Positions 50,001 to 58,800 of a stretch of DNA of 64,000 nucleotides are shown piece after piece (position 1 is the first letter of the stretch; each line of letters starts with the position of its first letter). Under the pieces are notes generated by a model. The model did not search any database, was not told the origin of the DNA, and saw only the letters and a program-made list of their open reading frames with translations. A program made the translations under genes and the position numbers. Origin of the DNA: Actinoplanes utahensis (GTDB taxonomy: Bacteria; Actinomycetota; Actinomycetes; Mycobacteriales; Micromonosporaceae); NCBI RefSeq assembly GCF_016862455.1, contig NZ_BOMZ01000027.1:62001-126000 (forward strand), written 5' to 3'.

Positions 50001-50105
50001 CCCGACGTTGCAGACGCCGCGCCCAGGCTGCAGCTGATGCAGCAACCACTGCGCCTGCTCCTTCGCCGAGATCGCGACTTCCTCCGGCAGCAGGGACTCA
50101 TCCAT
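47031..50105 (-). CDS. NRPS module C-A-PCP, glycine-type adenylation code; first gene of operon
   Basis: 1024 aa. Condensation domain (about 10-430) with HHLVIDY at about 136-142 (catalytic HH and Asp present; the final Gly is Tyr). Adenylation domain with TSGSSGRPKG (about 598), FDISALE (about 643), NVYGPTETTIWS (about 731), YRTGD, and a variant A10 motif GNDK. The specificity residues read D-I-L-Q-L-G-V-I-W-K, identical to the next NRPS. PCP with SGGHSL near residue 976. An N-terminal C domain means the first building block is an acyl group delivered on another carrier. Codon 63 is TTA. Transcribed leftward from the 50106-50315 region. Confidence 0.9.
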   Translation of the reverse strand: MDESLLPEEVAISAKEQAQWLLHQLQPGRGVCNVGIAVRVERVLRWWPLQQALNHLGRRHPALRAVLSFDGPVPHKRFLAADVEFPLSVDGATEQSLPGLLSERVIEPFELGDGGLLIRAHLVLLPGASVVLFVSHHLVIDYISTVILMTELPRLYESFAADGQAPPELDGIAAIHLEPPADQNVIDYWIKHLDGVDPGGMALPGARAITGRPTFAGARVGHEMSAAAVEAVARLRARTKVTQNLILLAAFYLLLARHGAGPAVVVGIPVTGRRKLRGDVVGFHTKTLPVRVDVTDDLRVEELVQRTCGAFLEGLEHDDASFEDIQTVLASRSADWRVPLFRHSFNYRPLKEEDRYMAGAPIQLGEVHNGMSRLDMEWIFYGSDTAIEIATVYSTEVHEEKFVRSLFQRYEAILLEMAEGLAAPVGTVTGWSDLDRTADRLLGTTGRPMSSPTVLAAVAAHTAEHPDAPAVRHRGRTVTYGELMSKAAAVAGMLRENGLRPGEPVALFAGRGPDLLAAALGVWTAGGAYLPLDPEHPAVRLADQVADASVRFILAEAGAPAEMTGGRRVLPLAAAVGTEVAGIGAGATDPEGTAYLIYTSGSSGRPKGVVVSHASLANLLHDFADRLEFAVTDKMLWLTTFSFDISALEVFLPLVAGGTVVIADDHDRVDASRLFRLVSDENVGVVQATPTTWRHIAGELAGQLAGRRVLCGGEPLSAVLAGRLLADGCRLFNVYGPTETTIWSTVAELRHPVPDPVPIGVPIANTTVMVCTPEGRPVPPGVPGELWIGGAGVALGYHDRPDATAERFCDVPGRGRFYRTGDEVRQSDEGLVFLGRTDRQVKIRGHRLELAEIESVLEHHPAVRAAAVVTEPDSAGHLRLVAAISPTGGGPVDDSRLREHAARHLPAAAVPSRIVVLDRFPMTGNDKVDHRALGRLLAPDGAPVVLPVDPALRKLVMLWREVLGDNRLGPDANFFLSGGHSLLAVTLADRLTAEFGEGIGFDTVFDAPSPRLFQLWLSDREVSR
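49917..49919 (-). promoter_or_regulatory. TTA (bldA-type) codon in the first NRPS gene
   Basis: Codon 63 (HPALRAV) is TTA, in frame with the start at 50105. As first gene of the operon, it would couple chain assembly directly to availability of the rare tRNA. Confidence 0.75.
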
Positions 50106-50315
50106 CTCGCCGCCGTTTCCCGACTGACCGCCGACCTCTGGAATGCCTGAAAGACCCCGGCAAGCTAATCAGCGTCAGGACCTCGCCGACCTGTCGCGGG
50201 TTTGCGGGACGTGAGACCACCACCTACCGGCCAGAAGAATTTCCCCACGTTCGGCGGTGATCCGCGGCCTCAGCCGGGCCCCCGAGCTCGGGTACTGCGA
50301 GGGCGGAGGAATCAC
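50106..50315. promoter_or_regulatory. divergent control region of the two assembly-line operons
   Basis: 210 bases between the NRPS and PKS start codons. It holds a perfect 12-base palindrome CCCGAGCTCGGG at 50281-50292, 23 bases upstream of the PKS start, and a short AT-richer patch around 50165-50175. Promoters in both directions must lie here, but no clear -35/-10 pair or 11-bp SARP repeat could be picked by eye. Confidence 0.5.
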
Positions 50316-53300
50316 ATGGCCACGACGGAACCCATCGCCATCATCGGGATGGCGGCTCGCTTGCCGCAGTCGGACGACATCGTCCAGTACTGGCGGAACC
50401 TGGTCGCCGGCCGGGACTGTCTGACTGAACTCTCCGACGACGAACTGCTGCGCAACCAGGAGGATCCGGCGCTCTTCAACCGGCCGGACTATGTGCGCCG
50501 CCGGCCCGTGATCGATGGCGCCGACGCCCTGGACATCGGCCTCTTCGGGATGACTCCGCGGGAAGCCGAGCTGCGGGACCCCCAGTACCGGCTGATGCTG
50601 GAGACCGTCCACGCGGCGTTGGAACACGGCGGCTACGACCCGGCACGGTTCCCGGGGATGATCGGGTTGTTCGCGGCGACCAACGCCAACCGCTACCGGT
50701 ACGACTACGTGGAGACCCAGACCGACGTGGTACGGCAGGTCGGATGGGCGGCGATCGACATCGCGAACCACCCGGACTACATGTCCACGTTCGTGTCGTA
50801 CAAGCTCGGCCTGCGCGGGCCGAGCGCCACGGTCCTCACCGCCTGCTCCAGCTCGCTGACAACAGTGCATCTGGCGTGCACAGCGCTGCGCGCCGGCGAC
50901 TGCGAGATGGTCGTCGCGGGCGGCGTCGACATCGAGTTCCCCTATCACAAGGGTTACGTCCCCATCCCCGGCGGCATCAGCGCGGTCGACGGCGTGGTCC
51001 GCGCGTTCGACGGCCTGGGCACCGGAACGAACTTCGGGAACGGCGTCGGCGCGGTCCTGCTGAAACCCCTGGCCGCGGCGCGACGCGACAACGACACGAT
51101 CTACGCGGTCGTCCTCGGCTCGGCGCTGAACAACGACGGTGCGCGCAAGGTCGGATACACCGCACCAAGCATCGCCGGGCAGAGCGAGTGCGCGCAGCGG
51201 GCGCTGCGCGTCAGCGGAGTGAAACCGCACGACATCGGCTATGTCGAGGCACACGGCACCGGCACTCGTGTCGGCGACCCGATCGAACTGGCCGGGCTCA
51301 TCGACGCCTACCGTGCCGCCGCCGACGGCCCGCTGCCCAGCCAATACTGCGGGATCGGCTCGGTGAAGTCCAACATCGGCCACCTGGGCCAGGCCGCGGG
51401 AGTGGCCTCGCTGATCAAGGCCGCGCTGATCCTCACCCATGACGTGATCCCGCCGAGCATCAACGTGACCGTCCCCCACCCGGACATCGAGTGGGAGAAC
51501 TCCCCGTTCTACCTCAACACCGAGCTGCGGCCCTGGCCCCGGGACCCGGACCGGCCGCGCCACATCGGGATCAGCTCGTTCGGTGTCGGCGGTACCAACG
51601 CCCACGTGATTCTCGGCGACCCTCCGGCCTCGGCCGCCCCGGCAGGCCGACGCGAACACGAGGCGCTGCTCTGGTCCGCGATGGACCGCGCCACCGAAGT
51701 CGCCCTGCGCGCCCGGCTCGCCGACCACTTCGACGAACTGCCCGATCACGAGTTCGGCGACGCGGCCTTCACGACCCGGGCCGGACGATCGCCGAAACCC
51801 GTCCGGGCCGCCCTGGTGGCCGCCGACGCCGCCGACGCCACCGCCGGGCTGCGTGCCGCCGACCGGATCCTGCTCGGCGACGGTGTCACCCGCCGGCCCG
51901 TCTTCGCCTTTCCCGGCCAGGGTGCTCAGATCCCCGGGATGTTCCACCGGCTGTACGACGCCGAACCTCTCTTCCGCGACGGCTGCGATGCCGCCTTCGA
52001 GGTGCTGCAACCGCTGCTGGGGTACGACCTGGCCAAACTGTGGCGCACCACGACGGACCCGGCCGATCTGGCGCGCACCGACGTGGCGCAGCCGCTGCTG
52101 TACGTGCTGGAGTACACCCTGGCCCACTGCCTCATGGCGTGGGGCGTGACCCCCGCACTGATGGTGGGGCACAGCCTCGGCGAACTCGTGGCTGCGGCCG
52201 TGGCCGGAGTCTTCGACTTCGAGTCCGGTCTGCGTGCGGTGGCCGAGCGTGCCCGGTGGATGGCCCGGATGCCCACCGGTGTGATGCTGGCCGTGACGGC
52301 CACGGCCGACGAGGTCGCCGCCGTGCTCACCCCCACGGTCGTACTGGCCTCGGTCAACGGTCCCCGGCAGGTCGTGCTGGCCGGACCCGCCGACGACATC
52401 ACCGAGGCCGCGGCGGTGCTCACCGCACAAGGACTCCAAACCCGCACCCTGCAGACGTCACACGCCTACCACTCCCCGTCGATGACACAGGCAGCCGAGG
52501 GTTTCGAGGCCGTGCTGGCCGGGATGACCCTCGCCCCCCCGAGCATTCCGATCGTGTCGGCCGCTACCGGGCGGCCGATGAGCGACAGCGAGGCGACGTC
52601 CGCCTCCTTCTGGGCGGGCCAGCTGATCGCCCCGGTCCGGTTCGACGACGCAGCCGCGGCAGTGCTCGCGGACGGCGCGGCAACCGTGATCGAGATCGGT
52701 CCCGGCCGTACCCTGTCGACGCTGCTACGCGGCCGCCCCGACTTCACCGCCGGCGGCAACCGGGTGATGGCCATGGCCACCCACGAGAACGAGACCACTG
52801 CCCTCACCCGAACCCTGGCCCAATTCTGGGTCGACGGTGCCGCCGTCACCTACTGGGACGACGACGCTCAGCGCGGATACCGGCGAGTCGCTCTGCCGGG
52901 ATATCCGTACCAGCGGAGCAGGTTCTGGCTGGAGGCGTTGCGACGGGACGGGGCGGCCGAGCCGTCACCCGCCGAGGCCCCGGAAGCCGCCACGGTGACG
53001 GCCTCCGCCGCGGACGAGACAGCGAATGGGCCGATCCCCGACGGCCCGGGAGCGCAGCGGTGGCGGATCGCGGAGGTCACCTGGGTACGCGACAGCGCTC
53101 GCCCCGCCGTCCCCGAGTCCGGCGGCAGCGGGGTCGTCCTGCTTCCGGACGACCCGGACCAGGCCATGACCGTACAGACTCTGCTCCAGCGCGCCGGGCT
53201 GCGCGGACAGCGAGTGATCGACAGCCGACCTTCGCCGGATGCCGGCCGTCCCGCAATCGACCCCACCGACCCCGCCGCCTGGTCGGCCCGCCTCGACCAG

Positions 53301-55829
53301 GCGGTGGACACCGGAGCCGGCCCCGTGGCCCTGGTCCATGCCGCGCTGACGACTCCCGGACTCACGGCGGGTTCTGCCGGTACGTCACCGAGTGACCGGC
53401 TCACCGACACCATCACCACGGTGACCGCCGCCCTGCGGGCCGCATCGGCGTTCCAGCGCCGGACCGGGCGTCCGACACGGCTCGTCCTCCTCGGCTCCCA
53501 CCTGATCGACGTCACCGGCGGCGACCGTGTCGACCCGCACGGAGCCGCCCTCACCGCGCTGATGCGAACCGCCGCGCAGGAGGCGCCGGCGGTCACGTGT
53601 CAAGTGATCGACCTGGGTTCGCGCCCGGCCCCGGACGCGGTCGTCGCCGCCCTGTCCCGGGCCGACCTGCCGCTGCAGGCCGTGCGCGGCGTCGCCCGGT
53701 GGGTGCCCCGGCTGGCACCGGTGCGCGAGGGCACCGGCACGGTATCGGCGCCATCGGCGCCGCGTCTACGCCACGGCGGCACCTATCTGGTGACCGGTGG
53801 CCTCGGCGGGATCGGACTGGTCGTCGCCCGCGCGTTGGCGGAGACCGGCCTCCGTCCCCGGCTCGCCCTGCTGAGCCGGACACCGCCGGCCGGCCGGCCG
53901 GACCGCGACGGCATCGCCACCGCACTCGCCGGGCTGGCCGAGGCGGGCGCCGACGTCGAGGTGGTGACAGCCGACGTGGCCGATCTCGACTCGCTACGGG
54001 CCGCGGTCCATGAGGTGGAGCGTCGGCTCGGGCCGATCGGCGGCGTCGTCCATGCCGCCGGAGTCGCGGGCGGCGGCCTCCTCGAACGTCGATCCGCTGA
54101 CGAGATCCGGGCTGTGCTGCGGCCCAAGGTGGACGGGTTGCACGCCCTCGAAGCGGTCTTCGCCGACAGGTCTCCCCTGGATTTCCTGGCCGTCTTCTCC
54201 AGCGCAGCCGCCGTGGCCGGCATGTACGGCAGCGGGGACTACGCCGCGGCGAACGCGTACCTCGACGCGTACTGCCGGGGTGAATCCGGAGGGCCGCGCC
54301 GTACCGTCTCGGTGCAGTGGCCGGGCTGGGCCGAGGTCGGCATGCTCGCCCGGTCCGCCGCGGGCCAGACGATCCTGGGTGCCGGCGACGCCCGCGCCGC
54401 TACGGACGGCACCGCTGCCGCCGTCGGCGCCGGCGACGGTGCGCCCAAGGGCGCCGAGGTCGCTGTGGAATGGATCCGTGAGGCGGGCCGCGACTGGGAA
54501 TTCGACGAACACGTCTTCGAGGGCACGCCGGTGCTGCCCGGCACCGCGATGCTCGAACTCGTCGCCCTCGCCGGGCGCCACGCGGGGGAGCGTGGGGACT
54601 GGCCGGTCGCCATCCGGGATCTCGTGTTCCTGTCTCCGGTCGTCGGTGACCGGCGCCGTCAGGTGCGTGCGGTCATCCGCCCGCTCCGCCGGGGCCACAA
54701 AGTCATCGTCCAGTCGCGCGGTGCGGGCACCAGTGAACCGTGGACCGATCACGCCACCGCGACCGTGGCCGCGGCAACCGAACTCGCGGAACAGCCGAGG
54801 TTTCCGCTGCCTGAGGACGGTCCGAAAACCGAGGCCATCGACGCCCCGCTCGCCGACTGGGTAGCGTTCGGTCCCCGGTGGGAGACGATGACCGAAGTGC
54901 GCGGCGACGACACGGAACGAACCGCCCGGCTGATTCTGCCCGAGCGCTACCACCACGACTTCGCTGATCACCCGGTGCATCCGGCGATCGTGGACGTCGC
55001 CGCGGGCCTTCTGCACGACCTGGACCGAGGTCAGTCGTTCGCCCCGTTCATCTACCGCAGTGTGACCGTCTTCGCTCCTCTCACCGGCGATGTCCGGGTG
55101 CACGCCCGGTTCAGCGCACAGAGCCGGACCGCGCGGCGGGCCGTCGACTTCGACATCTACGACACCGCCACCGGGCGGCTGCTGTTCCGGGCGGAGTCCT
55201 TCGCGATGCGCGAGGTCGCGGAGCGCCGGTTCGGGGCCACGGACGGCACCGTCCGCGAGGAGCCGGCCCGCCACGACAAGGCCGCCCGCGTCGAGGAGCA
55301 CGTGTCGCCCGTTCCCTCGCGGCCAGCCGGGCCGCCACCCGGCCTTCTGCTCCCGGCCGAGGGTGCGGCCGCATTCCTGAGGCTGCTGAACGACGGCGAA
55401 CCGGCGGTGGCACTAGTCGACCTGGTCGATGTCGCGCTGCCCGTACCCGGCCTGCCGTGGTCGGACACGCCGCCATCGGAGGCCCCGGCCACGCTACCGG
55501 CGATCGCCTCCACTGCGGCGCCCCGTCCGGTGGAGGCGGCACCCCCGCCCCCGGCAGTCAGCACGCCGGCCGCGGCCGGCGGCGACGTGATCGCCGTACT
55601 GCGGGAACTGTGGACAGCCGCACTCGGGGTGAAGGATCTCGGGCCGGACGACGACTTCTTCGAGGTGGGCGGCAACTCTCTGGCCGCGGTGCAACTCACC
55701 GCTCAGATCAACGCTCACTTCGGCACCGACCTGGGCGCCGGGACCCTGTTCGACCATCCGACCATGCGAGCGCTGGCCTCCGAGGTTCCGGCTCTCCGGG
55801 AGGCGTCCACCGACCGTGGCGCCCCCTGA
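50316..55829 (+). CDS. type I PKS, KS-AT-KR-DH-ACP
   Basis: 1837 aa, one module. KS: Cys177 in TACSSS, His in EAHGTGT and NIGHLG. AT: GHSLGE and SHAYHSP, a malonyl-CoA-type box. KR: TGGLGGIG, K in PKVDG, Ser in FSSAAA, Tyr in GDYAAANAY; HAAGVAGGG has no LDD, so A-type stereochemistry is suggested. DH: DEHVFEGTPVLPGT matches HxxxGxxxxP, and HPAIVD gives the Asp. ACP: VGGNSL near residue 1790. KR comes before DH. ATG at 50316 follows GGAGG; the frame is open upstream without a ribosome binding site. First gene of the rightward operon. Confidence 0.9.
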   Translation: MATTEPIAIIGMAARLPQSDDIVQYWRNLVAGRDCLTELSDDELLRNQEDPALFNRPDYVRRRPVIDGADALDIGLFGMTPREAELRDPQYRLMLETVHAALEHGGYDPARFPGMIGLFAATNANRYRYDYVETQTDVVRQVGWAAIDIANHPDYMSTFVSYKLGLRGPSATVLTACSSSLTTVHLACTALRAGDCEMVVAGGVDIEFPYHKGYVPIPGGISAVDGVVRAFDGLGTGTNFGNGVGAVLLKPLAAARRDNDTIYAVVLGSALNNDGARKVGYTAPSIAGQSECAQRALRVSGVKPHDIGYVEAHGTGTRVGDPIELAGLIDAYRAAADGPLPSQYCGIGSVKSNIGHLGQAAGVASLIKAALILTHDVIPPSINVTVPHPDIEWENSPFYLNTELRPWPRDPDRPRHIGISSFGVGGTNAHVILGDPPASAAPAGRREHEALLWSAMDRATEVALRARLADHFDELPDHEFGDAAFTTRAGRSPKPVRAALVAADAADATAGLRAADRILLGDGVTRRPVFAFPGQGAQIPGMFHRLYDAEPLFRDGCDAAFEVLQPLLGYDLAKLWRTTTDPADLARTDVAQPLLYVLEYTLAHCLMAWGVTPALMVGHSLGELVAAAVAGVFDFESGLRAVAERARWMARMPTGVMLAVTATADEVAAVLTPTVVLASVNGPRQVVLAGPADDITEAAAVLTAQGLQTRTLQTSHAYHSPSMTQAAEGFEAVLAGMTLAPPSIPIVSAATGRPMSDSEATSASFWAGQLIAPVRFDDAAAAVLADGAATVIEIGPGRTLSTLLRGRPDFTAGGNRVMAMATHENETTALTRTLAQFWVDGAAVTYWDDDAQRGYRRVALPGYPYQRSRFWLEALRRDGAAEPSPAEAPEAATVTASAADETANGPIPDGPGAQRWRIAEVTWVRDSARPAVPESGGSGVVLLPDDPDQAMTVQTLLQRAGLRGQRVIDSRPSPDAGRPAIDPTDPAAWSARLDQAVDTGAGPVALVHAALTTPGLTAGSAGTSPSDRLTDTITTVTAALRAASAFQRRTGRPTRLVLLGSHLIDVTGGDRVDPHGAALTALMRTAAQEAPAVTCQVIDLGSRPAPDAVVAALSRADLPLQAVRGVARWVPRLAPVREGTGTVSAPSAPRLRHGGTYLVTGGLGGIGLVVARALAETGLRPRLALLSRTPPAGRPDRDGIATALAGLAEAGADVEVVTADVADLDSLRAAVHEVERRLGPIGGVVHAAGVAGGGLLERRSADEIRAVLRPKVDGLHALEAVFADRSPLDFLAVFSSAAAVAGMYGSGDYAAANAYLDAYCRGESGGPRRTVSVQWPGWAEVGMLARSAAGQTILGAGDARAATDGTAAAVGAGDGAPKGAEVAVEWIREAGRDWEFDEHVFEGTPVLPGTAMLELVALAGRHAGERGDWPVAIRDLVFLSPVVGDRRRQVRAVIRPLRRGHKVIVQSRGAGTSEPWTDHATATVAAATELAEQPRFPLPEDGPKTEAIDAPLADWVAFGPRWETMTEVRGDDTERTARLILPERYHHDFADHPVHPAIVDVAAGLLHDLDRGQSFAPFIYRSVTVFAPLTGDVRVHARFSAQSRTARRAVDFDIYDTATGRLLFRAESFAMREVAERRFGATDGTVREEPARHDKAARVEEHVSPVPSRPAGPPPGLLLPAEGAAAFLRLLNDGEPAVALVDLVDVALPVPGLPWSDTPPSEAPATLPAIASTAAPRPVEAAPPPPAVSTPAAAGGDVIAVLRELWTAALGVKDLGPDDDFFEVGGNSLAAVQLTAQINAHFGTDLGAGTLFDHPTMRALASEVPALREASTDRGAP

Positions 55830-55875
55830 TCAGCCCGATGCCGACAGACCCAGCCGACGACTCGGAGGAGTCACC

Positions 55876-58800
55876 ATGCCGTCATCCATCGCCATCATCG
55901 GCATGGCCGGCCGTTTTCCCGGGGCCATGGACATCGAGGCCTTCTGGCACAACCTGACGATCGGTCAAGACTGCATCACCGAGCTCGACGACCAGGACCT
56001 GCTGCGGCGTGGGGAGTACCCGGAGTACTTGGCGCATCCGAACTATGTCCGGCGTCGGCCCTGCCTGCCGGCCGCCGACATGTTCGACGCCCGATGTTTC
56101 GGCATGACCCCGCGCGAGGCGGAGATCCGGGACCCGCAGCAGCGTGTCCTGCTGGAGGTGGCACACAGCGCCCTGGAACACGCCGGCTACGACCCGGCCC
56201 GCTACCCCGGCGCGATCGGCATGTTCGCCGGCACGAACATCAACCGCTACCGGATGGACCACCTGGAGCAGGACGCGACGATCCGCGCCACGGTTCCCTT
56301 CCTGGCTCTGGAGATCGCCAACGCCCCCGACTACGTCGCGACCTTCCTGTCCCACCGGCTGGGCCTGACCGGGCCCAGCATGACGTTGCAGACGGCATGC
56401 TCCACGGGCCTGACCGCGGTGCGTACCGCGGCCCATTCCCTAGAGGCCGGCGAATGCGACATGGCGCTCGCCGGGGTGTGCAGCATCGAGATGCCGCTGG
56501 ACTACGGCTACCTTCAGATGGAGGGCAGCATCCTGGCGCGCGACGGACGGCCGAAACCGTTCGACGCCGACGCGGACGGCACCAACTTCGGTAGCGGCTG
56601 CGGTGTGGTGCTCCTGAAACCCCTGGACGCGGCGATCGCCGACCGGGACACCATCCACGCCGTGATCCGCGGCGCGGCGCTGAACAACGACGGTACCCGT
56701 AAGGCCGGATTCACCGCCCCCAGTATCGAGGGCCAGGCGGAGTGCATCGCCGAAGCGATCCGTCAGTCCGGCGTCGACCCACGCGACATCTCGTATGTCG
56801 AAGCCCACGGGACGGCGACCCGGCTCGGCGATCCGATCGAGGTCGCCGGCCTGACCGAAGCCTTCCACCGCGCCGCCGGGGACACCGAGCTGCCGCACGG
56901 CTACTGTTCCATCGGCTCGGTGAAGTCGAACATCGGTCACGTGGGACAGGCATCCGGCGCCGCCGGGTTGATCAAGACGGTGCTGGCCCTCGCCCGCGAG
57001 TGGATCCCGCCGAGTATCAATGTCACACGAGTCAATCCCCGGTTGATGCTGGAGGATACGCCGTTCAAGGTGGCGACCGAGGCGCTCCCGTGGCCCCGGA
57101 CCGCCGGCTCGCCGCGGACAGCCGGAGTCAGCTCGTTCGGCATCGGCGGCACCAACGCGCACGTGGTGCTCTCGGAAGCGCCGGCGCCGGGGCAGCCGGT
57201 GCCCACGCTACGGCGTACCGAGCTCATCGTCTGGTCCGGCGCTGACGCCGGAGCCGCCGACGAACTCGGGCGGCGGCTGGCCGAGCAGGCCGGAGAACTG
57301 GATCCGGTCGGGTTCGCCGACGCGGCACACACCCTGCGCGTCGGGCGGACCGAGCGCCGGGTCCGCCGCGCCCTGGTCGCCCGAGACGCCGCGCACGCGT
57401 CGCAGGCGTTGCTCAGCGGCACCGACGTGATCATGCCGGACGGGCCGTCCCGGCAACTGATCTTCTGTTTTCCCGGTCAGGGAAACGCGTTGCGGAACGC
57501 CGGCCTCGAGCTGTACCGCTCCGAGCCGGTCTTCCGGGACCACTGTGACGAGGTGTTCGGGCTGCTGCGCACACACATCGACGCCGATCTGCCCTCGATG
57601 TGGCGCGCCGACGACGACGTCGCGCTGACCGACACGGCCATCGCCCAGCCGTTGCTGTTCGCTCTGGAATACGCGATCGCCCGTACCCTGATCGATCTGG
57701 GCATACGTCCGGCTGCACTCATCGGGCACAGCGTCGGCGAACTGGTCGCGGCTACCGTGGCCGGCGTGTTCAGCCTCGCTGACGGCGCCCGCGCCGTCAG
57801 CGCCAGAGCCACCCTGATGCGGCAGATGCCGCCCGGCGCGATGCTGGCGGTCGCCGCCGGGGCCGCCGAGGTGAAGCCCTACCTGGATACGACGGTCAGT
57901 CTGGCCGCGGTCAACAGCGCACGGCAGTCGGTGCTCTCCGGCCCAGACCCGGCGCTGCGCGCGATCGCTGAGAAGATGCGCGCCGACGGAATCGCGAGCA
58001 CCCCGATGTCCACGTCTCACGCGTTCCATTCGCCGGCCATGGCACCCGCCGCCGAGGAGTTCGAGGCCATCCTGACCGGAATGACCTTGCGGCCCCCCGC
58101 CATACCCGTCGTCAGCGGCATGACCGGTGCGCCGGTAGGTGACGACGAGGCCGTCTCCGCAGCCTTCTGGGCACGACAACTGGTGGCTCCGGTGCAGTTC
58201 GCGACGGCGGTGACCACAGCCCTCGGAGGTGGCCCGGCCTTCCTGATCGAGACCGGTCCGGGACACAGCCTGACCCGTCTTCTGCGAGCCGATCCCGCGG
58301 TGCGGTCGGGCGATTCTCTGCCGCTCCCGGTCTTCGACACCGATTCGGGTACGCCCGGCGCGTTCGACCGGCTGCTGGGCAGGCTCTGGGTGGAGAACCA
58401 TCCGGTGGATCTCGAACGCCGCGACGGCGGGACGGGCCGACGGCGGGTGCCGGTCATCGGCTACCCGTATCAGCGCCGCCGGTTCTGGGTCGACCGACCG
58501 GCGGCGCACAAGCCACCGCGGGACAATTCCATGATCGTCGACCGGGCCGGTGGGGCCGGCGCACACCGGGACACTGTCGCTCCGGGGGTGTCGCCTACGG
58601 TCACCATGCCCGATCCGGTGGCCGTACCGGCGCCGCCCGCTCCACCAGCGGCACCCAGCCGGTGGAGCCTGGCTGCTCTGGAGTGGACCCGCCGCCGCAC
58701 CACGCCGGCGCCGCTCACCACCCGGCGCGTGGAGGACGCCCACGCCGTTCTGGTGCTTCCCGGCGATCGCGACCTGGCCGCCACCGTGCGCGGCGCCTTC

